Assembly: GCA_902765395.1 (NCBI GenBank)
Contig: CACWZP010000031.1
Span: forward strand, 1 to 57,384
DNA length: 57,384 bases
Reading direction: 5' to 3'
From: an uncultured Eubacteriales bacterium
GTDB lineage: Bacteria > Bacillota > Clostridia > Christensenellales > Aristaeellaceae
The notes beneath the pieces were generated by a model that was given only the letters and a program-made list of their open reading frames with translations, had not been told where the DNA came from and searched no databases. Numbering within the stretch: the stretch's first letter is position 1; each line of letters begins with the position of its first letter. Shown in pieces: positions 32,963 to 40,986 of this stretch. The position numbers were made by a program, and so were the translations under genes.

Positions 32963-34414
32963 ATGACGCTGTACAGGAAAGCCCTCGTGGCGCTGATCGC
33001 CGCTTTCATATTGATGCTTTCGGCCGCCACGGCCGAACCGACCCTGGCTCCCTACGACATGAACGCGCCGGAGAACCTCCAGAGCGCCCATCTGTTTGCC
33101 GAGTCGGCGCTTTTGATCGACCGGGACACGGGCGAGGTGCTGTTCAACAAGAACAGCAAGGTGCGCATGTTCCCGGCCAGCACCACCAAGATCATGACGC
33201 TGCTGCTGGGCATCGAGAGCGGAGTCCCCCTGGACGAGATGGTGACCATCCCCAAGGAGGCCGCCGACGTGCCCGCGGGCAGCTCCGTGATCCCGGTGAA
33301 GCCCGGTGACGTGATGAGCTGGCGCGACCTGCTCTACAGCTTCATGCTCTCCTCCGGCAACGACGGCGCCAACGCCGTGGCTGTGCGGGTGGACGGCAGC
33401 ATCGAAGCCTTCGTGGAGCACATGAACGCCCGGGCCGCGGAACTGGGGCTGGAGGGCACCCACTATGTCAACGCCCACGGCTACCACGACGCGAACCACT
33501 ACACCACCGCCCAGGACCTGGCCACGCTGGCCCGCTTCGCCATGGAGAACGAGACCTTCCGCGACGTGGTGAAGCAGCCCAAGTGGACCATCACCGTCAC
33601 CCGCGGCGGCACGACCAAGTCCGCCGACATCATCTCCCGCAACAGTTTGCTCCAAACCGGAGAAAAGTATTACTATCCCGACTGCAACGGCATCAAGACC
33701 GGCCATCATGGCAAGGCGGGCTGGTGCTTCGTGGGTTCGGCGGAGCGGGATGGCATGCGCCTGATCTGCGTGGTGCTGAACTGCGACCAGGAGAACGACA
33801 AATGGTTCGACGCCGCGCGGCTGTTTGAGTACGGCTTCACCAAGTATCGCGACGTTCCCGCCTCCGAGCTGATGGAGCGGGCGGCGTCCGGCTTCAACAC
33901 CGTTCAGATCGAAGGCGCCGCCGAGGGCACCGAGGCCCTCGGTCTGAACCTGTACGAGGTGGACGACGGCGGCGCGACGGTGAAGGCCGTGGACGGCAGC
34001 GAGGCCGCGCTTGACCACTTGGCGGAACAGCTGGGCGAAAGCGCAGAAGTCAACTGGACCCGCGAGCTGAAGGCACCCGTGGGCGCGGGGGAGATCATGG
34101 GCAACGTGCGCTGCACCCTGCCGGACGGCGGCGAAGTGAAGGCGCTGCTGGTGGCTTCCCGGGACGTGGAAACCCCGGCCACGCCCGAGCCCGTGGTGGT
34201 CACCGAGGCGCCGAAGCCCGTGGAGACCCAGCCCGCGGCCCAGGCCGAACCGAGTGTGCCCGCGCCCGCCAAAGGCGGCTCGCCGGTGCTTGTTATGGCG
34301 GCGCTGGTGCTGCTGCTGATCTGCGCCGTCGCCGGTGCGGTTGCGTACCACAACGCCAAGAAGCGCAGGGCGCGCCGCCGCAAGCGCAAGCGCCGCAAGG
34401 GAACCGGGCGCTGA
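32963..34414 (+). CDS. D-alanyl-D-alanine carboxypeptidase (DacF/PBP5 type), copy 1
   Basis: This 483-residue penicillin-binding protein trims the terminal D-Ala of peptidoglycan stem peptides. After a signal peptide (about residues 1-24) the serine-protease-like domain has S-x-x-K in ASTTKIMT (serine near residue 73), S-x-N in SSGNDGAN and K-T-G in GIKTGHHGKAG. A beta-rich PBP5 C-terminal domain follows, then a Pro/Glu/Thr-rich linker (about 410-435), a membrane helix and a strongly basic Arg/Lys tail. This gives it a single C-terminal membrane anchor. It is divergent from the WalRK-like operon and followed by a paralogue. Spore-cortex or vegetative function cannot be told apart here. Confidence 0.93.
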   Translation: MTLYRKALVALIAAFILMLSAATAEPTLAPYDMNAPENLQSAHLFAESALLIDRDTGEVLFNKNSKVRMFPASTTKIMTLLLGIESGVPLDEMVTIPKEAADVPAGSSVIPVKPGDVMSWRDLLYSFMLSSGNDGANAVAVRVDGSIEAFVEHMNARAAELGLEGTHYVNAHGYHDANHYTTAQDLATLARFAMENETFRDVVKQPKWTITVTRGGTTKSADIISRNSLLQTGEKYYYPDCNGIKTGHHGKAGWCFVGSAERDGMRLICVVLNCDQENDKWFDAARLFEYGFTKYRDVPASELMERAASGFNTVQIEGAAEGTEALGLNLYEVDDGGATVKAVDGSEAALDHLAEQLGESAEVNWTRELKAPVGAGEIMGNVRCTLPDGGEVKALLVASRDVETPATPEPVVVTEAPKPVETQPAAQAEPSVPAPAKGGSPVLVMAALVLLLICAVAGAVAYHNAKKRRARRRKRKRRKGTGR

Positions 34415-34441
34415 TTTTTCCCGTCCATATGATGTGCGCGC

Positions 34442-34470
34442 TGTACAAATCTGCCGCGCGATGCTATAAT
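34442..34470 (+). promoter_or_regulatory. Promoter of the second D,D-carboxypeptidase gene
   Basis: TGTACA (34442-34447) and TATAAT (34465-34470) are separated by 17 bases, with the same GCTGTACAAAT block as the upstream paralogue. Confidence 0.65.
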
Positions 34471-34505
34471 GACAATAATTTCCAAACGCGATGCGAGGTA
34501 ATTCC

Positions 34506-36020
34506 ATGCTCCGACCCAACCGATGGCTGTCCCTCGTCCTGGCCTTGACGCTGGCGCTGCTGTGCGCCATGCCGGCCCTGGCCGAGGAGACGCCTGCCGA
34601 CTACAACCGCAACGTGCCGCAGCTGTTGCACGAGGGACACCTCTATGCCACGGCGGCGGTGCTCGTGGATGCCAGCAACGGCAACGTCCTGTTCGCCAAG
34701 AATGCCCGCCAGCGCATGTACCCGGCCAGCACCACCAAGGTGATGACCCTGCTGCTGGCGTTGGAGAGCGGCATCGGCATGGACACCACCATCGTCATCC
34801 CCAAGCAGGCCAACGAGATCCCGGCGGACAGCTCGCTGGTGCCGGTTTTCCCGGGCGACGTGATGCCCTTCCGGGACCTGCTCTACGGCTTCATGCTCAC
34901 CTCCGGCAACGACGGCGCCAACGCCGTGGCCGTGCTGGTCAGCGGCAGCGTGGACGGCTTCGTAGCAAAGATGAACGCGAGGGCTGCAGAGCTGGGCTGC
35001 GAGGACACCCACTTTGCCAACCCCCATGGCTATCACGACGAGAACCACTGGTCCACGGCCATGGACATGGCGCGGATCGCCAGCGAGGCCGTGAAGCTGG
35101 ATTCCTTCCGGCAGATCGTCTCGTCGGTCAGCTACACCATGAACATCACCCGCAACGGCAAGCCCCAGGAGACCCGGGTCACCAACACCAACGCGCTGCT
35201 CAAGAAGGACCACACGTATTATTACCCGGACTGCATCGGCATCAAGACCGGCTATCACAGCGCCGCGGGCCAGTGCTTCGTCGGCGCGGCGGAGCGGGAC
35301 GGCGTGCGCCTGGTGACGGTGGATTTTCACGGCACGGCCAACATTGAAAAGTGGATCGACACCATCCGCATGTTCAACTACGGCTTCACCTGCTACACCG
35401 GCTACACCATGGAGCAGATGTTCACCTTCGCCAGCCCGAAAATCGCCACGCTGCGGGTGTCCAACGCCATCGAGAGCGATCCGGAGCACGGCAGGATCGG
35501 GCTCAAGATCGCACAGATCAGCGACCCGGACTACACCCGCATGGTGGAAAACGACAATGAGCAGGCCATGACCGCCGCCATCGACGACTTCGTCTCCCGT
35601 TGCGAGATGACCGTCACCAGCGACATGGCCGCGCCCATCTCCGAGGGCGAGATCATCGGCCGCCTGCGCTACGTGGACCAGTCCGGCAAGGAGATCACCG
35701 CGCTGCTGGTGGCCGACCGCTCCATCGCCGAACAGCCGCCCAAGGCCGAGCTGACCGACATCTTCCCGGTGCTGAAGTACTTTGAAGACCCGCTGGTGGT
35801 GCTGCTGTGCGTGGTGCTGATTCTGTTGATCATCACGCTCATCATCGCCGCGGCCGTGCGCGCCTCCCGCAAGGACAAGCGCAGAAAGAAGCTGTACGAG
35901 GCCCGGCGTCTGGAGTACATGCGCCGCAAGAGCGCCCAGAAGCGCCGCGAGGCCCGAAGGCGGGACAGGTACGACGAGTACGACGACGATGACGACGATT
36001 ATGACGAATACGACGATTGA
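34506..36020 (+). CDS. D-alanyl-D-alanine carboxypeptidase (DacF/PBP5 type), copy 2
   Basis: This 504-residue paralogue of the preceding gene has a signal peptide ending ALAEE, the motifs ASTTKVMT, TSGNDGAN and GIKTGYHSAAG, a PBP5-like C-terminal domain, a membrane helix near residues 430-455 and a long tail rich in Arg/Lys that ends in a run of Asp, Glu and Tyr. The two proteins are clearly related over the catalytic domain but diverge after it, so the tandem duplication is old. GAGGT precedes the ATG at 34506; a GTG/ATG slightly upstream is less well placed. It has its own promoter. The polyacidic end contrasts with the basic end of copy 1. Confidence 0.93.
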   Translation: MLRPNRWLSLVLALTLALLCAMPALAEETPADYNRNVPQLLHEGHLYATAAVLVDASNGNVLFAKNARQRMYPASTTKVMTLLLALESGIGMDTTIVIPKQANEIPADSSLVPVFPGDVMPFRDLLYGFMLTSGNDGANAVAVLVSGSVDGFVAKMNARAAELGCEDTHFANPHGYHDENHWSTAMDMARIASEAVKLDSFRQIVSSVSYTMNITRNGKPQETRVTNTNALLKKDHTYYYPDCIGIKTGYHSAAGQCFVGAAERDGVRLVTVDFHGTANIEKWIDTIRMFNYGFTCYTGYTMEQMFTFASPKIATLRVSNAIESDPEHGRIGLKIAQISDPDYTRMVENDNEQAMTAAIDDFVSRCEMTVTSDMAAPISEGEIIGRLRYVDQSGKEITALLVADRSIAEQPPKAELTDIFPVLKYFEDPLVVLLCVVLILLIITLIIAAAVRASRKDKRRKKLYEARRLEYMRRKSAQKRREARRRDRYDEYDDDDDDYDEYDD

Positions 36021-36035
36021 TTGAATTGAATAAAG

Positions 36036-36075
36036 CCCCCTGCGGCGTCAATACTGGCGTTACAGGGGGTGTTTT
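36036..36075 (+). promoter_or_regulatory. Hairpin before spoIIQ-like gene, sequestering its ribosome-binding site
   Basis: CCCCCTG (36036-36042) pairs with CAGGGGG (36063-36069) and is followed by TGTTTT, so it looks like the carboxypeptidase terminator. The 3' arm is also the ribosome-binding site of the next gene. Confidence 0.6.
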
Positions 36076-36076
36076 C

Positions 36077-36733
36077 ATGTGGAATAAGATCAGAGAAACC
36101 TATAAAGGCATCAACGGCAGGCTGCGGGGCCTCACCCGCGAGCAGTGGGGCCGGGTGGGATACTATGCGGCGCTGGCGCTGCTTCTGGCGATCCTGGGCG
36201 CGGCATCTTATGCCTACCGGAACCGGGCCGGCCGCCAGGACGCGCCGGAGCCCGCCGCGCGCACCGCGCTGTCCGCCAGGGCGGAGGCACTCGCGCCCAC
36301 GCCCGAGCCAACCGCCGAGCCCGTCGTCTGGCGCTGGCCGCTGGAGGGCGAGGTCATCGGGGCGTATTCTGCAGAGGAACCGGTGTTTTCCAAGACCCTT
36401 GGCCAATGGCAGACCCATCCGGCGCTGGACATCGCCGGAAGCCCTGGGGAGGCCGTGTACGCCTGCCGGGACGGCGTGGTCTCCGACGCCTGGAACGACA
36501 GGCTGTGGGGGAACGTGATCGTCATCGACCACGGCGAGGGCTGGCAGTCCGTGTACCGCGGGGTGAACACGCTGAACCTGGTGGCAATCGGCGACGACGT
36601 GCGCGGGGGCGACGTGATCAGCGCCGTTGCCATGTCCGTGCCCTGCGAGGACGACATGGCCGCCCACATCCACTTTGAGCTGACGCGGGACGGGCGGGAT
36701 GTGGATTTCGCAAAGCTGATGGAAGCGCCATAG
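36077..36733 (+). CDS. spoIIQ: SpoIIQ-like M23 family protein
   Basis: This 218-residue protein has a cytoplasmic N-terminus, one membrane helix (about residues 30-48), a Pro/Glu/Ala linker and a C-terminal LytM/M23 domain from about residue 90. SpoIIQ is made in the forespore, anchors the engulfing membrane through SpoIIIAH and helps form the feeding channel. The domain keeps the zinc ligands HPALD (H-x3-D) and HIHFEL (H-x-H), unlike B. subtilis SpoIIQ, where the site is degenerate, and like the clostridial type. A generic M23 endopeptidase remains possible. The chosen ATG (36077) follows AGGGGGTG; earlier in-frame codons lie inside the hairpin. Confidence 0.78.
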   Translation: MWNKIRETYKGINGRLRGLTREQWGRVGYYAALALLLAILGAASYAYRNRAGRQDAPEPAARTALSARAEALAPTPEPTAEPVVWRWPLEGEVIGAYSAEEPVFSKTLGQWQTHPALDIAGSPGEAVYACRDGVVSDAWNDRLWGNVIVIDHGEGWQSVYRGVNTLNLVAIGDDVRGGDVISAVAMSVPCEDDMAAHIHFELTRDGRDVDFAKLMEAP

Positions 36734-36743
36734 CAATTTCCAT

Positions 36744-36772
36744 TTGCTTCCGGGGTCGGGATGCGGTATAAT
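36744..36772 (+). promoter_or_regulatory. SigA-type promoter of the small unknown gene and GNAT
   Basis: TTGCTT (36744-36749) and TATAAT (36767-36772) are separated by 17 bases. Confidence 0.65.
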
Positions 36773-36802
36773 ATCCCCATCACGACATACGGAGGGATAC
36801 CC

Positions 36803-37096
36803 ATGCCGAGACTGTGGGCGAGGATCATCAAGAAGCATCGCATCGACCGGCAGGCCACCGCACCCTGCGCCTGGGAGGAGGCGGAGGACGCGCTGACGGA
36901 GCTGTGCCGCGAATTCGACATTCCCCGGCCCATCTGGCTGAACAAGCACTACCGGGAGTTCGAGGACTTCCGGCGCACCCAGTTCCTGCCGGAGCACTTC
37001 ATGGAGGATGTGCCCTTCCAGCGGCTCGAGATCGAGTTCCTGGAGGACGACGACCATCCCCGCAAGAGCAACGACCCGCGCAACCAGTTCGACTGA
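36803..37096 (+). CDS. Conserved-looking small protein of unknown function
   Basis: This 97-residue soluble protein is rich in charged and aromatic residues (KKHRIDRQATAPC near the start, IPRPIWLNKHYREFEDFRRT in the middle, and EIEFLEDDDHPRKS near the end). It has no signal peptide or membrane helix. I recognise no family. It has its own promoter and a well-spaced GGAGGG before the ATG at 36803, so it is almost certainly translated. The GNAT gene follows after 14 bases and is probably co-transcribed. Confidence 0.75.
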   Translation: MPRLWARIIKKHRIDRQATAPCAWEEAEDALTELCREFDIPRPIWLNKHYREFEDFRRTQFLPEHFMEDVPFQRLEIEFLEDDDHPRKSNDPRNQFD

Positions 37097-37110
37097 CAGG
37101 TGAGCATACG

Positions 37111-37608
37111 ATGGACATCGCAAAACTCAGCCACTGCTATGCCGTGCTCGCGCTGCGCGAGCCGGACGCGGAAGCCGTGCTGCGCTTCTGCAAGCGGAAC
37201 GAACTCTATTACCAATATTGCGGCATGGAGCCCACCCTTGAACAGGTAAGAAGCGACATGACGCTGCTGCCGGAGGGCGTGGAGCCTGCCCGGAAGCACT
37301 ACGTCGGCTTTTATGATGGAGAGCGTCTCGTCGCGGTGCTGGACTTCATCGAGGCCTATCCCGACCCGCAGAGCGCCTACATCGGCTTTTTCATGATGAA
37401 CGCCGACTTGCAGGGGCGGGGGACGGGCAGCGCGATCATCGGCGAGGTCGCCGGGAGCTTCAAATCCATGGGCGTGAGGCGGCTTCGGCTGGCCATCGCC
37501 AGGGACAACCCGCAGGCCACCCACTTCTGGTTCAAGAACGGCTTTGAGGTGGTTCGCGAGGCGGACATGGGCGGCTGGACGGTGCTGGTGGCGGACAGAT
37601 GGCTGTGA
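37111..37608 (+). CDS. GNAT-family N-acetyltransferase
   Basis: This 165-residue protein has the GNAT core: beta strands with YVGFYDGERLVAVLDF, then IGFFMMNADLQGRGTGSAII, where QGRGTG (about residues 97-102) is the acetyl-CoA pyrophosphate-binding motif, and a C-terminal LAIARDNPQATHFWFKNGF. The acceptor substrate is unknown. The frame is open to 36814 on the same strand, but that part overlaps the upstream gene; MDIAKLSHCYAVL at 37111 is the natural start. It forms a two-gene unit with the preceding small gene. Confidence 0.88.
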   Translation: MDIAKLSHCYAVLALREPDAEAVLRFCKRNELYYQYCGMEPTLEQVRSDMTLLPEGVEPARKHYVGFYDGERLVAVLDFIEAYPDPQSAYIGFFMMNADLQGRGTGSAIIGEVAGSFKSMGVRRLRLAIARDNPQATHFWFKNGFEVVREADMGGWTVLVADRWL

Positions 37609-37653
37609 GGCTGTTCATATCGTGTTAAAATCCTGTCACACGGGCCAATCCGT

Positions 37654-37682
37654 TTGACGAAAGGCTGTGCGGGTGCTATAAT
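37654..37682 (+). promoter_or_regulatory. SigA-type promoter of the valS T-box transcript
   Basis: TTGACG (37654-37659) and TATAAT (37677-37682) are separated by 17 bases. Confidence 0.8.
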
Positions 37683-37922
37683 GAATGCGTCGATGACGAA
37701 GAGGAGTAGTCCATCGTGCCCCCAAGAGAGAGCGGCTCGCTGGCTGGAAGGCCGCTCGGAACGCAGATAGACGAAGGTCGCTTCCGAGGCGGTCGGGCGA
37801 ACGGAGTAACCCGGCGGGGTGCGTCCCTTAAAGCGCAGAGAGGATCTGGCGTGGTTTCGCCGGATTGAATAAGGTGGTACCGCGGAGCAATCCGCCCTTT
37901 GTGGCGCGTGCTCCGCGTTTTT
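37683..37922 (+). promoter_or_regulatory. T-box leader with valine (GUC) specifier
   Basis: The leader shows the 5' AGTA S-turn (GAGGAGTAG), the specifier region GAAG-GTC-G closed by GAAG/CTTC, so the specifier is GUC (37777-37779), and the T-box sequence AAGGTGGTACCGCGG with TGGT for ACCA-ended tRNA. The terminator stem CGCGGAGCA (37881-37889)/TGCTCCGCG (37909-37917) is followed by five T and overlaps the antiterminator. It should raise expression of the downstream genes, including valS, when tRNA-Val is uncharged. Confidence 0.93.
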
Positions 37923-37966
37923 ATGTCGGAGCGTGACGGCAGGGGGCATCGATAAGGGGTGATGTT

Positions 37967-38215
37967 ATGTCCGGTGAGAACAGGCGTCCGGCGGCCTGGC
38001 TTCTGCCGGTGATCGTCATGGGCGTCGGCGCGTACTTCCTTTACGACGCCGCGAGCCGCGGGACGCTGAAGGCCGCCGCGCTCTCGCCCGTGAACTGGGC
38101 GGGCCTGGGCCTGATGGTCGCGGGCCTCGTCTGCGCCTTCTTCAAGAAGCCGGCGCTGAAGCTGGCGGGCGTGCTGGCCTGCGGCATCGGCGCAATACTG
38201 GTGATCTGTCTATAA
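37967..38215 (+). CDS. Small membrane protein between the Val T-box and valS
   Basis: This 82-residue protein has three predicted membrane helices (about residues 10-26, 42-58 and 64-82) and a short basic loop FKKPALK. I recognise no family. The ribosome-binding site AAGGGGTGATGTT precedes the ATG. It lies 45 bases after the T-box terminator and 18 bases before valS, so it must be transcribed under valine-tRNA control. A link to valine or branched-chain metabolism is only positional. Confidence 0.7.
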   Translation: MSGENRRPAAWLLPVIVMGVGAYFLYDAASRGTLKAAALSPVNWAGLGLMVAGLVCAFFKKPALKLAGVLACGIGAILVICL

Positions 38216-38233
38216 TACAAGGGGGATATAACC

Positions 38234-40960
38234 ATGGAAACCAAACAGGAATTCACGATGGAAAAGGTGTTCCAGCCCAATCAGGTGGAAAGCCGCATCT
38301 ATGAAATGTGGGAGCATTCCGGCGCGTTCAAGCCCGTGAAGGACGAGAGCAAAAAGCCCTTCGTCATCGTGATGCCGCCGCCGAACATCACCGGCCAGCT
38401 TCACATCGGCCACGCCCTGGACGAAATGCCCCAGGACGTGCTGATCCGCTATCACCGCATGAAGGGTGACCCGACGCTGTGGGTGCCCGGCACGGATCAC
38501 GCCGCCATCGCCACCGAGGTGAAGGTGGTGGACGCGCTGCGCCAGGAGGGTCTGACCAAGGCGCAGATCGGTCGCGAAAAGTTTCTGGAGCGCACCTGGG
38601 AGTGGAAGAAGGAGTACGGCGGGCGCATCGTCAGGCAGCTGCGCAAGCTGGGCGTGTCCTGCGACTGGAGCCGCGAGCGCTTCACCATGGACGAGGGCCT
38701 GTCCCGCGCCGTGCGGGAGACCTTCGTGCGCCTGTACGAAAAGGGCCTGATCTACCAGGGAAGCCGCATGATCAACTGGTGCCCCTGCTGCCAGACCAGC
38801 CTTTCCGACGCGGAAGTGGAATACGAGGCCAAGGACGGCAACTTCTGGCACATCCTCTATCCCGTGAAGGAGACGGGGGAGCTTCTGGAGCTGGCCACCA
38901 CCCGCCCCGAGACCATGCTGGGCGACACCGCCGTGGCCATCAATTCCGAAGACCCGCGCTATGCCCACCTGCACGGCTGCCACGTGATCCTGCCGCTGAT
39001 CGACAAGGAGATCCCCATCGTCTGCGACGAGCACGCCGACATGGAGAAGGGCACCGGCGTGGTGAAGATCACCCCCGCCCACGACCCCAACGACTTCGAG
39101 GTGGGCAAGCGCCACAACCTGCCCATGGTGCGGGTGTTCACCTATGACGGCCACATGACCGGCGCGAAGGAAGCCGCCGAGAACGCCGAGCTGATCGCCT
39201 CCGGCCGGGCCACCGTGGACGAGCCCACCGTGCTGGACTGCGGCAAGTATGCCGGCATGACCACCGACGAGGCCCGCAAGGCGATCGTGGCCGACCTGAA
39301 GGCACTGGGCCTCCTGAAGCAGATCGAGCCCCTGAACCACGAAGTGGGCACCTGCTACCGCTGCCACACCGTGGTGGAACCCATGGTGTCCAAGCAGTGG
39401 TTCGTGAAGATGAAGCCCCTGGCCGAGCCTGCCTGCCAGGTGGTGTACGACGGCAAGCTGCGCTTCATCCCGGACCGGTTTGAAAAGACCTACCTGCACT
39501 GGATGGAGAACACCCGCGACTGGTGCATCAGCCGCCAGCTGTGGTGGGGCCACCGCATCCCCGCGTTCTACTGCGACGCCTGCGGCGAGACCTTTGTCAC
39601 CCGCGAGGACATCACCACCTGCCCGAAGTGCGGCGGCCCGGTGCACCAGGACGAGGACGTGCTGGACACCTGGTTCTCCTCGGCGCTGTGGCCCTTCTCC
39701 ACGCTGGGCTGGCCCGAGAAGACCGACGATTTCAACTACTACTATCCCAACACCGTGCTGTCCTGCGGCTACGACATCATCTTCTTCTGGCTGGCACGCA
39801 TGGTGTTCTCCGGCATCGAGCACACCGGCAAGTGCCCCTTCCAGGTGGCGCTGATGCACGGCCTGGTGCGCGACGCCCTGGGCCGGAAGATGTCCAAATC
39901 CCTGGGCAACGGCATCGACCCCATCGAGGTCATCGACAAGTACGGCGCGGACGCGCTGCGCTTCTCGCTGGTGATGGGCGTGGCCCCCGGCAGCGATATC
40001 CGCATGAGCGAGGAAAAGATCGAGTCCTACCGCAACTTCGCCAACAAGATCTGGAACGCCAGCCGCTTCGTGCTGATGAACCTGCAGGGCTTCACCTCCA
40101 AGGGCATCGACGTGAGCAAGCTGTCCCTGGCCGACAAGTGGATCCTGACGAAGTACCAGGAGGCCGTGCGCGGCATCACCGAGAACCTGGAGGGCTACGA
40201 CCTGGGCCTCGCGGCCACGAAGCTCTACGACTTCGTGTGGTCCACCTTCTGCGACTGGTACATCGAAGCCGCCAAGCAGGGTCTGTATGCGGAAGAGGGC
40301 GACGTGAAGGAGACCACCCAGGAGGTGCTGCTGTACGTGCTCACCGGCATGCTGAAGCTGCTGCACCCCTATATGCCGTTCATCACCGAGGAAGTCTACG
40401 GCTATCTGCCCCATGTGGAGGGCATGCTGATCAATGCCGGCTGGCCCGAGGCGAAGCCGGAATACGACTTCCCCGAGGAAGCCGCCCGCATGGAGGGCAT
40501 CATGGACGTCATTCGCGCCGTGCGCAACCTGCGCGCCGAGATGAACGTGCAGCCGGGACGCAAGGCCACGCTGATCCTGAAGCCCCACGAGGGCTGGAAG
40601 GACGCGCTGCAGAGCGCCGAGGGCTACTTCAAGCGCCTGGCGAACGCCAGCGGCCTGGAGCTGATCGACGCCCACGCCGCCAACCCGGAAAAGTCCGCCT
40701 CCGCCGTCGCCGAACCCTGCGAGCTGTTCATGCCCCTGGGCGAGCTGGTGGACGTGGACAAGGAGCTGAAGCGCCTGGAGAAGGACCTGAAGAGCCTGAA
40801 CGGCGAGATCGCCAGGGCCACCAACATGCTGAACAACCCCGGCTTCGTCAGCAAGGCTCCCGCCCAGCTGGTGGAGGCCGAGAAGGAGAAGCTGGCCACA
40901 AACCAGCAGCTGCTCAAGAAGCTGGAGGCCCGCATCGCGGAGATGGAGAGCCTGCGCTAA
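38234..40960 (+). CDS. valS: Valyl-tRNA synthetase
   Basis: ValS charges tRNA-Val and edits mischarged threonine. The 908-residue class I synthetase has PNITGQLHIGHAL with the HIGH motif (about residues 44-56), a CP1 editing domain (about 180-330) containing TTRPETMLGDTAVA, and the zinc-ribbon-like CDAC and CPKC insert. It then has GRKMSKSLGNGIDP with KMSKS (about 550), an anticodon-binding domain and a C-terminal coiled-coil arm (LVDVDKELKRLEKDLKSL, to the end). Length and order are normal for bacterial ValS. It is expressed behind the Val T-box and the small membrane-protein gene. folC, frequently next in Firmicutes, is absent here. Confidence 0.98.
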   Translation: METKQEFTMEKVFQPNQVESRIYEMWEHSGAFKPVKDESKKPFVIVMPPPNITGQLHIGHALDEMPQDVLIRYHRMKGDPTLWVPGTDHAAIATEVKVVDALRQEGLTKAQIGREKFLERTWEWKKEYGGRIVRQLRKLGVSCDWSRERFTMDEGLSRAVRETFVRLYEKGLIYQGSRMINWCPCCQTSLSDAEVEYEAKDGNFWHILYPVKETGELLELATTRPETMLGDTAVAINSEDPRYAHLHGCHVILPLIDKEIPIVCDEHADMEKGTGVVKITPAHDPNDFEVGKRHNLPMVRVFTYDGHMTGAKEAAENAELIASGRATVDEPTVLDCGKYAGMTTDEARKAIVADLKALGLLKQIEPLNHEVGTCYRCHTVVEPMVSKQWFVKMKPLAEPACQVVYDGKLRFIPDRFEKTYLHWMENTRDWCISRQLWWGHRIPAFYCDACGETFVTREDITTCPKCGGPVHQDEDVLDTWFSSALWPFSTLGWPEKTDDFNYYYPNTVLSCGYDIIFFWLARMVFSGIEHTGKCPFQVALMHGLVRDALGRKMSKSLGNGIDPIEVIDKYGADALRFSLVMGVAPGSDIRMSEEKIESYRNFANKIWNASRFVLMNLQGFTSKGIDVSKLSLADKWILTKYQEAVRGITENLEGYDLGLAATKLYDFVWSTFCDWYIEAAKQGLYAEEGDVKETTQEVLLYVLTGMLKLLHPYMPFITEEVYGYLPHVEGMLINAGWPEAKPEYDFPEEAARMEGIMDVIRAVRNLRAEMNVQPGRKATLILKPHEGWKDALQSAEGYFKRLANASGLELIDAHAANPEKSASAVAEPCELFMPLGELVDVDKELKRLEKDLKSLNGEIARATNMLNNPGFVSKAPAQLVEAEKEKLATNQQLLKKLEARIAEMESLR

Positions 40961-40986
40961 CGAACGCCTGAATCGAGGGAACACAA

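Noticed and set aside
36814-37110. N-terminal extension of the GNAT frame
   Set aside because: It overlaps the small upstream gene in another frame and does not look like a protein; MDIAKL at 37111 is the natural start.
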